Of a stretch of DNA of 64,000 nt, positions 8,724 to 17,723 are shown piece after piece. The stretch comes from Gluconacetobacter liquefaciens (GTDB taxonomy: Bacteria > Pseudomonadota > Alphaproteobacteria > Acetobacterales > Acetobacteraceae): the NCBI RefSeq assembly GCF_003350405.1, contig NZ_QQAW01000001.1, positions 186,001 through 250,000 on the forward strand, in the 5' to 3' direction. The notes beneath the pieces are model-generated. The model made no database searches. It saw only the letters and a list, made by a program, of their open reading frames with translations, and was not told the origin of the DNA. Numbering within the stretch: the first letter of the stretch is position 1; each line of letters begins with the position of its first letter. The translations under genes and the position numbers were made by a program.

Positions 8724-8927
8724 TTAATCTTCGCCCAGGACCGCTCGGGCGCGGCGGACGATCGTTTCGTATTCCTCCGCGTTCAGGTGGCCCTCGTGCA
8801 GCATCGCGCTGGCACGGGCCAGCGCATCGCGGGCATGGGCTGCGTCGGGGATCGGGTAGCGGCGGCCGGGGAGCGCGAAAGCGTCGTCCGGCAGGGCATT
8901 GCGCTCTTCTTCGGTGAGACGGGACAT
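8724..8927 (-). CDS. Small conserved-looking cytoplasmic protein
   Basis: 67 residues, strongly charged, with no signal peptide. The segment FALPGRRYPIPDAAHARDAL followed by an alpha-helical HLNAEEYETIVRRARAVL resembles a short motif found in many uncharacterised and phage-associated small proteins (DUF6582-like); this is recollection of a pattern, not a search. The start at 8927 has AAAGGCCCC upstream on the minus strand. Its stop lies just after the etfA twin-hairpin element, and it is downstream of the MATE gene on the complementary strand only in position, because both read leftwards with MATE upstream. Confidence 0.6.
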   Translation of the reverse strand: MSRLTEEERNALPDDAFALPGRRYPIPDAAHARDALARASAMLHEGHLNAEEYETIVRRARAVLGED

Positions 8928-8950
8928 CGGGGGGCCTTTCTTTAAGGGGT

Positions 8951-10393
8951 TCAGACGCGGGCGACGTCTTCGGCGATCTGGTCTTCCTCATCCAGTTCGT
9001 TCAGTTCGGCCATTGCGCTCTTGGCGGTTCGGCCCGGCAGTTCGGTGGCAAGGCCGGGGACGATTCGTCCGGGCTTGAGGTTGCGCACCACCGAGAAGGC
9101 GGTCAGCACGGCCCAGGTGCCGAACACGACGCTGCCCAGCACCTGCCCGACCTGCACGCCGCAGGGGCCGAACCGCATGCCGATCCAGACGAACGGAATG
9201 GTGCCCAGTGTCGCCCGCCCCCAGTTGAACAATGTGGAATAAAGCGGGAAGCCCAGATTGTTGAAGGCGGTGTTGGCGACGAACAGCATGCCGATGAACA
9301 GGTAGCCGCCGACGGTCCAGGTGCAGAACAGGCGGATCAGGTCGGCCGTGGTGCCCTGGGCGGCGAAGGCCTGCACGACGAGATTCTGTGCCGGCAGCAG
9401 GATCGTCCAGGTCAGCGCGACACAGAGGGCGACCAGCTTCAATGCCGCCACCAGCGTCTGGCGCACCCTGTCCAGTTGGCCCGCACCCTGGTTCTGCGAC
9501 ATGATCGGGCCCACCGATCCGGTCAGCGCAAAGACGAAGGCGAAGGCGACGGGCACGATCCGGTCGATGGTCGCCTGGCCGGCCACCGCCGCCAGGCCGA
9601 ACGTGGCCATGGCGTGGGTGACGAACAGGCCGCCGATGGGGGTGGCCAGGTTGGTCAGGATTGCCGGCATCGCGACCCCGCCGACCAGTTTGGCGTCATG
9701 AAGGATGTAGCGGGTGGAGGGCATGGCCAGCAGGTCGTGCCGCCGCACCGCCAGATAGCCCAGGATGGCCACCAGCCCACGGGACAGGATGGTGCTGATG
9801 GCGGCGCCCGCCAGGCCCAGATGCAGCCAGAAGATCAGCAGCGGGTCGAGCATGGCCGAGGCCAGGGCCCCGATCAGCGTGACGTTCATGGATTGTTTGG
9901 CATCGCCGACCGCGCGCAGCAGGCTGGAGCAGCCCATGCCTGCCGCCACCAGCCACAGGGCGGGGGAGACGATGCGGATATACTGGCCGGCCTGCTCCGC
10001 CACGCGGCCCGTGGCGCCGAACAGATGCAGGATCGGGGTGGAGAAGATGGCCGTTGCCAGCCCCAGCGCGACCATGACCGCCGTCATGACGAGCAGGAAG
10101 GACGAGGCGATGCGCCGCGCCCGGTCGTGCCGGCCGGCGCCGATCTGGCGGGCGATGACGGCGCCCAGCCCGATCGACATGCCGATCGAGACCGCGATCT
10201 GGACATAGCCGACCGCGCCGGTAAAGCCGATCGCCGCCGTCAGGGCCGGGTCGTTCAGGCGCGAGATGTAGAACAGGTTCAGCAGATCGACGGCGAATAC
10301 GGCCATCAGGCCGATGGCCCCGGTGCCGGCCATGACGACGACGTGGCGCATGATGTCGCCGGAGCAGAAACGGGCGGGACGGCAGGCCTTCAT
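8951..10393 (-). CDS. MATE family efflux transporter
   Basis: 480 residues with twelve predicted membrane helices in two similar halves, the architecture of the MatE fold (Na+ or H+ driven multidrug/metabolite export at the inner membrane). Landmarks are the N-terminal YISRLNDPALTAAIGFTGAVGY with its following IGLGAVIARQIGAGR, and the second-half VTHAMATFGLAAVAGQATIDR. The C-terminal tail is acidic. ATG 10393 has AAGGA upstream; a start at the internal ATG 10351 is also possible. The substrate cannot be inferred. It precedes the 67-residue gene on the same strand. Confidence 0.88.
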   Translation of the reverse strand: MKACRPARFCSGDIMRHVVVMAGTGAIGLMAVFAVDLLNLFYISRLNDPALTAAIGFTGAVGYVQIAVSIGMSIGLGAVIARQIGAGRHDRARRIASSFLLVMTAVMVALGLATAIFSTPILHLFGATGRVAEQAGQYIRIVSPALWLVAAGMGCSSLLRAVGDAKQSMNVTLIGALASAMLDPLLIFWLHLGLAGAAISTILSRGLVAILGYLAVRRHDLLAMPSTRYILHDAKLVGGVAMPAILTNLATPIGGLFVTHAMATFGLAAVAGQATIDRIVPVAFAFVFALTGSVGPIMSQNQGAGQLDRVRQTLVAALKLVALCVALTWTILLPAQNLVVQAFAAQGTTADLIRLFCTWTVGGYLFIGMLFVANTAFNNLGFPLYSTLFNWGRATLGTIPFVWIGMRFGPCGVQVGQVLGSVVFGTWAVLTAFSVVRNLKPGRIVPGLATELPGRTAKSAMAELNELDEEDQIAEDVARV

Positions 10394-10567
10394 CGGGCTG
10401 CGTCCTTGCTCGCCCCGGCTGCGCGTCTGGCCGCGCCCCTGGTGCCGCGTGCGGCCCCGGCTGAGGGTCCTGGAGTCATTGCTCCGATGATAGCCTCTTT
10501 CCCGCTACGGGAAAGCCTGATCGTGCATGTGTCTGTGGTATCGTGGGCCGTCACGCATGCATGGCCG

Positions 10568-11281
10568 TTACCGGCGGCCGGGCACGGTGGCCGATAGTCC
10601 GGCCAGGAAGATGCGCACCCAGCGGCGGATATTTGCCTCGATCTCGTCCGGCGTCACCAGGTCGCGCGAGTGGAACAGTTCGCCCAGGATCAGCTTGCCC
10701 ACCGTCATGTTGAACAGGCCGATGGCCAGATCCTCGACATCGTCGATGGGCCAGGTGCCGGCTGCCTGCTGGCGCAGCAGCCATTCCTCGATCTGGTTGC
10801 AGTTTCCGCACAGTTCGATGCTCTGCATGATGCGGCGGATTTCGGCGGAGTCGCGGATCTCGCCGACGATGGCGCGGACCAGGCACATGCGGTCCGGCGC
10901 CAGTACGCGCATGGCGATCGTCATCAGGATATGGACCAGCTCGGCTTCCGGCGGGATGTCGGCGGGGCAGTGGACCGCCAGATATTTGATGTCGAACAGC
11001 CGCTCGCTGATCAGGGTGCGGAACAGGTCCTCCTTGGAGGCGAACATCTGGTAGATGGTCTTCTTGGACATGCCCGACAGGTGCGCCAGCTTGTCCATCG
11101 AGGCGTTGTGATAGCCGTGATCGTCCAGAACCTGACAGGCGGCGTTCAGGATCAGTTCCCGTCGCTCGCCACCTTCCAGCACGGGCGGGCGGCCCGGGCA
11201 TCGCTTTTCCGGGCACAGGGCCTCGGGCTCGCGGGTGAGGGACAGCACAAGATCCGATGTCGTCGCCCCGGTAGCGGGCAT
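10568..11281 (-). CDS. TetR/AcrR family transcriptional regulator
   Basis: 237 residues. After a 35-residue N-terminal extension containing CPEKRCPGRPP, the TetR HTH is clear: ILNAACQVLDDHGYHNASMDKLAHLSGMSKKTIYQMFASKEDLF. The C-terminal ligand domain resembles the AefR/TetR_C_7 group. The gene is divergent from an RND efflux operon, with 219 bases between start codons that contain two palindromes at 11356-11396. By analogy with AcrR and MexR-like arrangements it is most likely the repressor of that operon. It has AAAGGAG as ribosome site. Confidence 0.9.
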   Translation of the reverse strand: MPATGATTSDLVLSLTREPEALCPEKRCPGRPPVLEGGERRELILNAACQVLDDHGYHNASMDKLAHLSGMSKKTIYQMFASKEDLFRTLISERLFDIKYLAVHCPADIPPEAELVHILMTIAMRVLAPDRMCLVRAIVGEIRDSAEIRRIMQSIELCGNCNQIEEWLLRQQAAGTWPIDDVEDLAIGLFNMTVGKLILGELFHSRDLVTPDEIEANIRRWVRIFLAGLSATVPGRR

Positions 11282-11355
11282 TCCGGCAACTCCTTTCTCT
11301 CAGGATCGGCCCTGCTTGGGGGGACCCCATTTGGGTGACCATTGACCGGATTTTA

Positions 11356-11396
11356 GAAACGAAATAGTTTCCGATCAAGAAAACCACTCGGTTTCC
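11356..11396. promoter_or_regulatory. Candidate TetR operator: two palindromes in divergent promoter region
   Basis: GAAAC-gaaata-GTTTC (11356-11371) is followed at once by GAAAACC-actc-GGTTTCC (11379-11396, with AAACC/GGTTT as perfect inner arms). Both share GAAAC/GTTTC half-sites and lie between the divergent TetR gene and the efflux operon, the usual place for a TetR-family operator that controls both directions. Confidence 0.6.
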
Positions 11397-11500
11397 ATAT
11401 GCCGGCGTTGCATGGGACGGTTTCGCGGGGTCATAGCCGCCGCGATTCCGTTTCCCGGCCAAGGCCGGCGACCTATGTTTCCGCAGGGCTCAATCACGCA

Positions 11501-12664
11501 ATGACGTACCCCCGTCCCCATCGCGCCGTCCTTCTTGCCGCCTGTGCATCCCTTGCGCTGGCCGGATGCAAGCGCCAGGCGGCGCCTCCCGCCCCTCCTC
11601 CGCAGCAGGTCGGCGTACTGACCCTGCGCGCGGCGCCGTTCAGCGTCACCACGGACCTGCCGGGCCGGACCGAGGCGATCGAGATCGCCCAGGTTCGCCC
11701 GCAGGTGAACGGCGTGATCCAGAAGCGCCTGTTCGTGGAGGGCTCCGACGTGACCGCCGGCCAGCAGCTCTACCAGATCGATCCGTCGGCCTATCAGGCG
11801 ACCTATGACGGGGCCAAGGCGCAGCTTCTGCACGCGCAGGCCGCCAAGGTGACGGCCCAGGCGAAGCTGGACCGCTACGGGCCGCTGATGCGTGCCCATG
11901 CCGTCAGCCGGCAGGATTATGACGATGCGCTGGCCGCCGCGCGCGAGGCCGATGCCGACATCACGCAGGCGCGTGCCAGTGTCGAAAGCGCCATGGTCAA
12001 TTTGAACTATACGCGCGTGCTGGCGCCGATTTCCGGCCGGATCGGCCGGTCGCTGATGACGGTGGGTGCGCTGGCCACGGTGGGACAGAGCTCCAACCTG
12101 TCGATCGTCACCCGGCTGGACCCGATCTATGTCGACGTCAACCTGCCGGCGACCAGGCTGCTCGAACTGCGGCGTGAACTGGAGCAGGGGCGGTTGCAGC
12201 GTGCGGGCCAGGACGCGGCCACCGTCACGCTGACGCTGGAGGATGGCAGCACCTACGAGCAGCCGGGCCGGCTGGAATTCTCGGAAGTGAACGTGGACGA
12301 GACGACAGGAACCGTGGTGGTGCGTGCGGTGATGCCGAACGCGGCGCACATGCTGCTGCCCGGCATGTATGTGCATGCCAAGCTTGAAGAGGGCGTCGAC
12401 CCGTCCGCGCTGCGCGTGCCGCAGGAAGCGGTCACCCGCAATTCGCACGGCGACCCGACGGTGATGGTGGTGAGCGCGGACAACAAGGTTGCCATTCGCG
12501 GCATCACGACCGGGCCCGCCGTCGGGAGCGACTGGATCGTGACTGCCGGGCTGAAGGCGGGTGAGCGGATCGTGGTCAGCGGCCTGCAGAAGATCCACCC
12601 TGGCGATACCGTTTCCCCCACCGAGGCGGCCGCGCAGCCCGCCCAGCAGGGCAAGGCGGGATAA
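11501..12664 (+). CDS. RND efflux periplasmic adaptor (membrane fusion lipoprotein)
   Basis: 387 residues. The frame is open to 11399, but MTYPRPHRAVLLAACASLALAGC at 11501 is a lipoprotein signal with lipobox LAGC, as in AcrA and MexA. Next come the biotinyl-lipoyl barrel (TEAIEIAQVRPQVNGVIQKR), the coiled-coil hairpin (LLHAQAAKVTAQAKLDRYGPLM onward) and the beta-barrel domain. It links the inner-membrane pump to the outer-membrane channel. It is the first gene of a three-gene operon: the pump follows six bases later, then the channel. It is probably repressed by the divergent TetR protein. Confidence 0.95.
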   Translation: MTYPRPHRAVLLAACASLALAGCKRQAAPPAPPPQQVGVLTLRAAPFSVTTDLPGRTEAIEIAQVRPQVNGVIQKRLFVEGSDVTAGQQLYQIDPSAYQATYDGAKAQLLHAQAAKVTAQAKLDRYGPLMRAHAVSRQDYDDALAAAREADADITQARASVESAMVNLNYTRVLAPISGRIGRSLMTVGALATVGQSSNLSIVTRLDPIYVDVNLPATRLLELRRELEQGRLQRAGQDAATVTLTLEDGSTYEQPGRLEFSEVNVDETTGTVVVRAVMPNAAHMLLPGMYVHAKLEEGVDPSALRVPQEAVTRNSHGDPTVMVVSADNKVAIRGITTGPAVGSDWIVTAGLKAGERIVVSGLQKIHPGDTVSPTEAAAQPAQQGKAG

Positions 12665-12670
12665 AAACGC

Positions 12671-15600
12671 ATGTCACGTTTCTTCATTGACCGGCCCATC
12701 TTCGCATGGGTCATCGGGCTGGTGATCATGCTGGTGGGGGCGGTTTCGGTCTTCCGCCTGCCGATCGCCCAGTATCCCTCCATCGCGCCGCCGCAGATCG
12801 CGATTACCGTGACCTATCCGGGCGCTTCGGCGGAGACGGTGAACAACACCGTGGTCCGGCCGATCCTGCAGCAGATGTACGGTCTGGACCATCTGGAATA
12901 TGTCTCGGCGCAGTCGTACGCCAGCGGACAGATGGAAATCGACCTGACGTTCGAACAGGGGACCAACCCCGACATCGCGCAGGTCCAGGTGCAGAACAAG
13001 CTCCAGCTTGCCCAGCCGCGCCTGCCGACTGAAGTGACGGCCCAGGGCCTGACCGTGACCAAGGCCGTCAAGAACTTCATGCTGGTGTTGGGCTTCATTT
13101 CCACCGATGGCAGCATGACCGGCCCGGATATCGCGGATTATGTGGCATCGAACGTTTCCGATCCGCTCAGCCGCGTTTCGGGTGTGGGCGATCACACGCT
13201 GTTCGGCGCCGAATATGCCATGCGGATCTGGCTGGACCCCGGCAAGCTGTTCAAATACGGGATGACGATCAGCGACGTGCAGACGGCGTTGCAGGATCAG
13301 AACATCCAGATTTCCTCGGGCGAGATCGGCGGCCTGCCGGCCAAGCCGGGGGCACGGCTGGATGCCACCATCATCGGGCCGACCCGGCTGACGTCGCCCG
13401 AGGAGTTCGGCAATATCCTGCTGCGCGTGGCGCAGGGTGGTTCGCAGGTGCGTATCCGCGACGTCGCGCGGGTGGAGCTTGGGCCGCAGAGCTACAACAT
13501 CACGTCGTTCTATAATAACCAGCCGAATGTCGGCATGGCGCTGAAGCTGGCGCCTGGTGCGAACCAGCTGACGACCGAAGCGGCGGTGCGGACCGAGATC
13601 TCGCAGCTTGAGAAGTTCTTCCCGCCGGGGCTGAAGGTCGTCTATCCGCTGGATACCGAGCCTTTCATCGTGCTGTCGATCAAGGAAGTCGTCATTACGC
13701 TGGCCGAGGCAATCGCTCTTGTCTTCGTGGTCATGCTGATCTTCCTGCAGAATTTCCGTGCGACGCTGATCCCGACCATCGCCGTGCCGGTGGTGCTGCT
13801 GGGCACGTTCGGCATTCTTGCCGCGCTGGGATTCTCGATCAACACGCTGACCATGCTGGCCATGGTGCTGGCGGTGGGCCTGCTGGTCGATGACGCCATC
13901 GTCGTGGTCGAGAATGTCGAGCGCGTGATGTCGGAAAAGAAGCTCTCGCCGAAGGAAGCCGCGCGCGTTTCGATGGACGAGATCTCGGGCGCGCTGGTCG
14001 GCATCGTGCTGGTGCTGACGGCGGTGTTCCTGCCGATGGCGGCCTTCGGTGGGTCGACCGGCGTGATCTATCGCCAGTTCTCCATCACTATCGTTGCCGC
14101 GATGTGGCTGTCGGTGCTGGTGGCGATGATCATGACCCCTGCCCTTTGCGCCACGATGCTCAAGCCCGGCACGCATGAGAAGACCACCGGTCTGGCCGGA
14201 TGGTTCAACCGCAGCTTCGCCCGCGTCAATAATGGCTATCAGTCCGGCGTGCGTTGGATGCTGGGACGCAGCGTGGTGTCGCTGATCCTGTATGCGCTGC
14301 TGACCGGGCTGGTGGTGTTCCTGTTCGCCCGTCTGCCCCAGGGCTTCCTGCCGGACGAGGACCAGGGGCTGATCTTCGGCCAGGTGACGATGCCGCCGGG
14401 TGCGACCAAGGAGCAGACGGCAGCCGTCAACCGCAAGATCACCGATTATATTCTGAAGACCGAAGGCGACAATGTGGTGTCGGTCTTCGCGATGAACGGC
14501 TTCAACTTCGCCGGTCAGGGGCAGAATGCCGGAGCGTTCTTCATCCGGTTGAAGGATTGGGATGTACGGCCGAATGCGTCGCAGAGTTCGTCAGCGATTG
14601 CCATGCGGGTCATGATGCATTTCTGGGGCGACCCAGAAGCGCAGATCTTCGCCATCAATCCGCCGGCGGTGCTGGAACTGGGCAATGCGACGGGCTTCGA
14701 CCTGGAACTGGAGGATCGCGGGCATCTGGGGCATGAAAAGCTGCTGGCCGCGCGCAACCAGATCCTGATGGCGGCGGCCAAGGACCCGCGCCTGATGGCG
14801 GTGCGCCCCAACGGCCTGGAAGATGCTCCGCAATACAAGCTGGATATCGACCGCGAGAAGGCGAACGCGCTGGGCGTGACCAATGCCGAGATCAATACGA
14901 CGATCGAAGGCGCGCTGGGGTCGATCTACGTCAACCAGTTCATGCGCAGCGACCGCGTGAAGCAGGTCTATATTCAGGGCGAGCCTGACGGGCGCATGCT
15001 GCCCGAGGATCTGGGCAAGTGGTACCTGCGGAATGTGGGGAACACGCTGGTGCCGTTCAACGCGATTGCGTTGGGGCACTGGATTGTCGGCCCGCAGAAG
15101 GTGGAAGATTACAACGGCCTGAATTCATACGAAATTCTCGGCCAGCCATCGGCGGGGTACAGCACCGGCACGGCCATGGTGGCGATCCAGGAGGCGCTGG
15201 CCAAGCTGCCGCCCGGCATCGGCTATGAATGGACCGGTCTGTCGTACGAGCAGATGGCGTCGGGGGGCTCGACCGGGCCGCTCTATGCGCTGGCAGGGAC
15301 GGTGATCCTGCTCTGCCTGGCGGCGCTGTATGAAAGCTGGGCGGTGCCTTTCGCGGTGATGCTGGTCATTCCGCTGGGCGTGCTGGGGGCGCTGACGGCC
15401 ACGCTGTGGCGGGGGCTGGCCAACGACGTCTACTTCCAGGTGGGGCTGCTGACCACGGTGGGGCTGGCGGTGAAGAACGCGATCCTGATCGTGGAATTCG
15501 CCAAGGCTTTCTTCGAATCCGGCGACAGTCTGCTGGACTCGGTGGTCAAGGCCGGGCGCGAGCGGCTGCGGCCGATCCTGATGACGTCGATCGCCTTCGT

Positions 15601-15832
15601 CTGCGGCGTGTTTCCGCTGGCGATCGCGACCGGGGCCGGGTCGGGCGCGCGTGTTGCGATCGGCACCGCCGTGGTGGGCGGCATGCTGTCCGCCACCCTG
15701 CTAGCCATCTATTTCGTGCCGCTGTTCTTTGTGCTGGTGCTGCGGCTGTTCCGGGTTCGCCGGGTGAAGGACCGCGTGGACCCGCATGCCGATCTATCCC
15801 GTCCCGCCGGGCCGTCCGGTCAGGAGAGCTGA
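12671..15832 (+). CDS. RND multidrug efflux pump, HAE1 family (AcrB/MexB-like)
   Basis: 1053 residues, full length for AcrB-type pumps. MSRFFIDRPIFAWVIGLVIM starts TM1. LLVDDAIVVVENVERVM in TM4 has the two proton-relay aspartates, and GLAVKNAILIVEFAK in TM10 has the lysine that partners them. The large periplasmic porter/docking loops are intact, including the GFGPS-like region replaced here by DEDQGLIFGQVTMPPGA. It is a homotrimeric proton-driven exporter of hydrophobic drugs or solvents from the periplasm. It lies between the adaptor and the outer-membrane channel genes. Confidence 0.96.
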   Translation: MSRFFIDRPIFAWVIGLVIMLVGAVSVFRLPIAQYPSIAPPQIAITVTYPGASAETVNNTVVRPILQQMYGLDHLEYVSAQSYASGQMEIDLTFEQGTNPDIAQVQVQNKLQLAQPRLPTEVTAQGLTVTKAVKNFMLVLGFISTDGSMTGPDIADYVASNVSDPLSRVSGVGDHTLFGAEYAMRIWLDPGKLFKYGMTISDVQTALQDQNIQISSGEIGGLPAKPGARLDATIIGPTRLTSPEEFGNILLRVAQGGSQVRIRDVARVELGPQSYNITSFYNNQPNVGMALKLAPGANQLTTEAAVRTEISQLEKFFPPGLKVVYPLDTEPFIVLSIKEVVITLAEAIALVFVVMLIFLQNFRATLIPTIAVPVVLLGTFGILAALGFSINTLTMLAMVLAVGLLVDDAIVVVENVERVMSEKKLSPKEAARVSMDEISGALVGIVLVLTAVFLPMAAFGGSTGVIYRQFSITIVAAMWLSVLVAMIMTPALCATMLKPGTHEKTTGLAGWFNRSFARVNNGYQSGVRWMLGRSVVSLILYALLTGLVVFLFARLPQGFLPDEDQGLIFGQVTMPPGATKEQTAAVNRKITDYILKTEGDNVVSVFAMNGFNFAGQGQNAGAFFIRLKDWDVRPNASQSSSAIAMRVMMHFWGDPEAQIFAINPPAVLELGNATGFDLELEDRGHLGHEKLLAARNQILMAAAKDPRLMAVRPNGLEDAPQYKLDIDREKANALGVTNAEINTTIEGALGSIYVNQFMRSDRVKQVYIQGEPDGRMLPEDLGKWYLRNVGNTLVPFNAIALGHWIVGPQKVEDYNGLNSYEILGQPSAGYSTGTAMVAIQEALAKLPPGIGYEWTGLSYEQMASGGSTGPLYALAGTVILLCLAALYESWAVPFAVMLVIPLGVLGALTATLWRGLANDVYFQVGLLTTVGLAVKNAILIVEFAKAFFESGDSLLDSVVKAGRERLRPILMTSIAFVCGVFPLAIATGAGSGARVAIGTAVVGGMLSATLLAIYFVPLFFVLVLRLFRVRRVKDRVDPHADLSRPAGPSGQES

Positions 15833-15836
15833 GTTC

Positions 15837-17351
15837 ATGAACGGGTTTCTTTCTCCGCGCCGGGCCGGGCTGATGGTTCTGGCGGCGCTGTCGGGATGCA
15901 CGATGATTCCCGACTACAAGCGGCCGGCCCTGCCGGTCGCATCCACCTGGCCGCAGGGGCCGGCCTACCATGCCGCTGCCCCTGGGCAGATCGGCACGGC
16001 GGCGTCGGACCTGGGCTGGCGTGAATTCTTCGTCGACCAGCGGCTCCAGGCGCTGATCGCACTGGCTGTGCGGGAGAATCGCGACCTGCGATCGGCGGCC
16101 TATGCCGTGGTGCAGGCGCAAGGCCAGTACCGGGTGCAGCATGCATCGCTCTTTCCGCAGATCGGATCGACCGGGCAGGCGATCTATCAGGCGCCTTCAA
16201 GTCATGCGGGTCTGAGTTTCGCACCGGGCCTGGATGCGGGCCGGAGCGGACAGCCTTACAGCGATGGCCGGGTCTTCAAGTTCTATCAGGCGGGCATCGG
16301 CTTCTCGTCCTATGAGATCGACCTGTTCGGCCGTATCCGCAGCCTGTCGCGTGAGGCGGCGGATCAGGTCCTGAGCCAGGCCGCCAGCGAGCGTAGCCTG
16401 CTGATCAGCGTGATCTCGCAGGTGGCGACGACATATGTGGCCTGGCTGGCCGATGCCGAGCAGCTCAAGGTGACCGAGCAGACGCTGGCATCGCAGAAGG
16501 AGACGCTGCGCCTGACCCAGGCCGGCTTCGATCATGGCGAGGCCAACCAGCTGACCTTGCGTCAGGTCGAGACGCAGGTGGAGCAGGCGGCGGCCAATCA
16601 CGCCCAGTACCAGCGCCAGGTGGCGCAGGATGAAAACGAACTGGTGCTGCTGGTCGGGGCGCCGCTGCCCGCGAACCTGCCGGCGCCGGCGCCGTTCGGG
16701 CAGCAGACGATCCTGGCCGACCTGCCGGCGGGCGTGCCTTCCGACCTGCTGGACCGGCGGCCGGACATTCAGTCCGCCGAATTCTCGCTGCTGTCGGCCA
16801 ATGACGATATCGGCGCGGCGCGGGCCGCCTTCTTCCCGCGTCTGACACTGACGGCATCGGACGGCGTGTCCAGCCTGCAGTTCCGCAACCTGTTCACCCA
16901 GGGTGCCACGACGTTCGGGATCAATCCCCAGATCCAGATCCCGCTGCTGACTTGGGGACAGAACGAAGGCACGTTGCAGGCCTCCAAGGCCCTGCGCAAC
17001 CAGCGCATGGAGGCCTATGAAAAGGCGATCCAGACGGCGTTCCACGAAGTTTCGGACGCGCTGACCGCGCGGGCGACCTATCTGGACCAGGCGCGCCAGC
17101 TCGATGCGTTGGTGGCGTCTTCGGCGGATGCCTACCGGCTGGCGCGGATGCGCTTCGATGCCGGGGTGGATTCCTACCTGAGCACGCTGGATGCGCAGCG
17201 CACGCTCTATGGCGCGCAGCAGAGCCGGATTTCGGTGCATGAGGCGCGCTACCAGAATCTGATCACCGTCTATCGTGCCCTTGGCGGCGGTTGGACGGAA
17301 CGGACCGTACCACCGGGCCGGGTTGCCGCGACGGCGACGCAGAAAGGCTGA
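15837..17351 (+). CDS. Outer membrane efflux lipoprotein, NodT/OprM family
   Basis: 504 residues. ATG 15837 follows CAGGAGAG and gives MNGFLSPRRAGLMVLAALSGC, a lipoprotein signal (lipobox LSGC). Two tandem OEP repeats follow, each with long coiled-coil helices: about DLRSAAYAVVQAQGQYRVQHA to QVEQAAANHAQYQRQVAQDE, then DRRPDIQSAEFSLLSANDDI to the C terminus. It forms the trimeric TolC-like duct for the pump encoded upstream. The pump stop at 15832 is five bases away, and the operon ends at the terminator at 17379-17406. Confidence 0.94.
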   Translation: MNGFLSPRRAGLMVLAALSGCTMIPDYKRPALPVASTWPQGPAYHAAAPGQIGTAASDLGWREFFVDQRLQALIALAVRENRDLRSAAYAVVQAQGQYRVQHASLFPQIGSTGQAIYQAPSSHAGLSFAPGLDAGRSGQPYSDGRVFKFYQAGIGFSSYEIDLFGRIRSLSREAADQVLSQAASERSLLISVISQVATTYVAWLADAEQLKVTEQTLASQKETLRLTQAGFDHGEANQLTLRQVETQVEQAAANHAQYQRQVAQDENELVLLVGAPLPANLPAPAPFGQQTILADLPAGVPSDLLDRRPDIQSAEFSLLSANDDIGAARAAFFPRLTLTASDGVSSLQFRNLFTQGATTFGINPQIQIPLLTWGQNEGTLQASKALRNQRMEAYEKAIQTAFHEVSDALTARATYLDQARQLDALVASSADAYRLARMRFDAGVDSYLSTLDAQRTLYGAQQSRISVHEARYQNLITVYRALGGGWTERTVPPGRVAATATQKG

Positions 17352-17378
17352 AGAAACCGGTATTGGCCGGATGTGCAG

Positions 17379-17406
17379 GGCGGGTTCTTCGGAACCCGCC
17401 TTTTTT
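17379..17406 (+). terminator. Rho-independent terminator of the RND efflux operon
   Basis: Perfect nine-base stem GGCGGGTTC / GAACCCGCC around a TTCG tetraloop, followed by TTTTTTG. It lies 27 bases after the channel gene stop. Confidence 0.95.
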
Positions 17407-17463
17407 GTTCTGCACGAAAATTCAGCACCTCCATGAAATAACATTGAATGGAACGTGATCGTT

Positions 17464-17497
17464 TATTGTGCGTTGCAATGTATTGTGCGGTGCAACA
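17464..17497. repeat. 17-bp tandem direct repeat in AT-rich intergenic region
   Basis: TATTGTGCGTTGCAATG is followed directly by TATTGTGCGGTGCAACA; the 15-base cores differ at one position. The stretch is markedly AT-rich for this genome. It sits about 35-70 bases upstream of a TTGACC -35-like hexamer (17532-17537) of the candidate small RNA, so it may be a tandem regulator site. Confidence 0.55.
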
Positions 17498-17565
17498 AAA
17501 TCATAAAACAGCATTTATTTGCATATTTCGTTTGACCGATAGAAAAAAACACGTCATTAAAGCTT

Positions 17566-17706
17566 CATCAGAGTGAGAAGACCGGAACGGCCCACTCTTA
17601 TGAACAAGAAACCCGTGGCGATACGATCGCGGGACTTATAAACGGGGGGATCGAACCCTCGGACTGACCCTAAAAAAGGTGCATCTTTCACGATGCACCT
17701 TTTTTT
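17566..17706 (+). ncRNA. Candidate small structured RNA or leader with intrinsic terminator
   Basis: A possible promoter is TTGACC (17532) with ATTAAA about 18 bases on. The inferred transcript folds into a first stem-loop AGAGTG...CACTCT (17570-17598, inner CCG-gaa-CGG), then CCC...GGG with inner GCGAT-acg-ATCGC (17610-17633), then the terminator hairpin GGTGCATC-tttcac-GATGCACC followed by seven T (17678-17706). The terminator has an A run before it, so it works in both directions. A 13-codon ORF from ATG 17600 is probably chance. Bases 17644-17660 resemble an inverted T-arm, but there is no tRNA. The start and strand are inferred. Confidence 0.45.
17672..17706. terminator. Bidirectional intrinsic terminator
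   Basis: AAAAAA-GGTGCATC-tttcac-GATGCACC-TTTTTTT. The eight-base stem is perfect and flanked by A and T runs, so it can stop transcription on either strand. It separates the AT-rich intergenic region from the DUF1275 gene that starts at 17724. Confidence 0.9.
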
Positions 17707-17723
17707 ATTGGCCTGGCTGCGAT

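Noticed and set aside
10551-11462. 303-residue minus-strand frame overlapping the TetR gene
   Set aside because: It is the same strand but a different frame; the TetR frame has a clear HTH and ribosome site.
12674-14176. 500-residue minus-strand frame
   Set aside because: Antisense to the RND pump, rich in His/Arg/Gln/Asp, with no family motif.
17640-17665. tRNA-like T-arm sequence in the intergenic region
   Set aside because: Only an inverted GGTTCGATCC-like piece is present; no acceptor, D or anticodon arm could be built on either strand.
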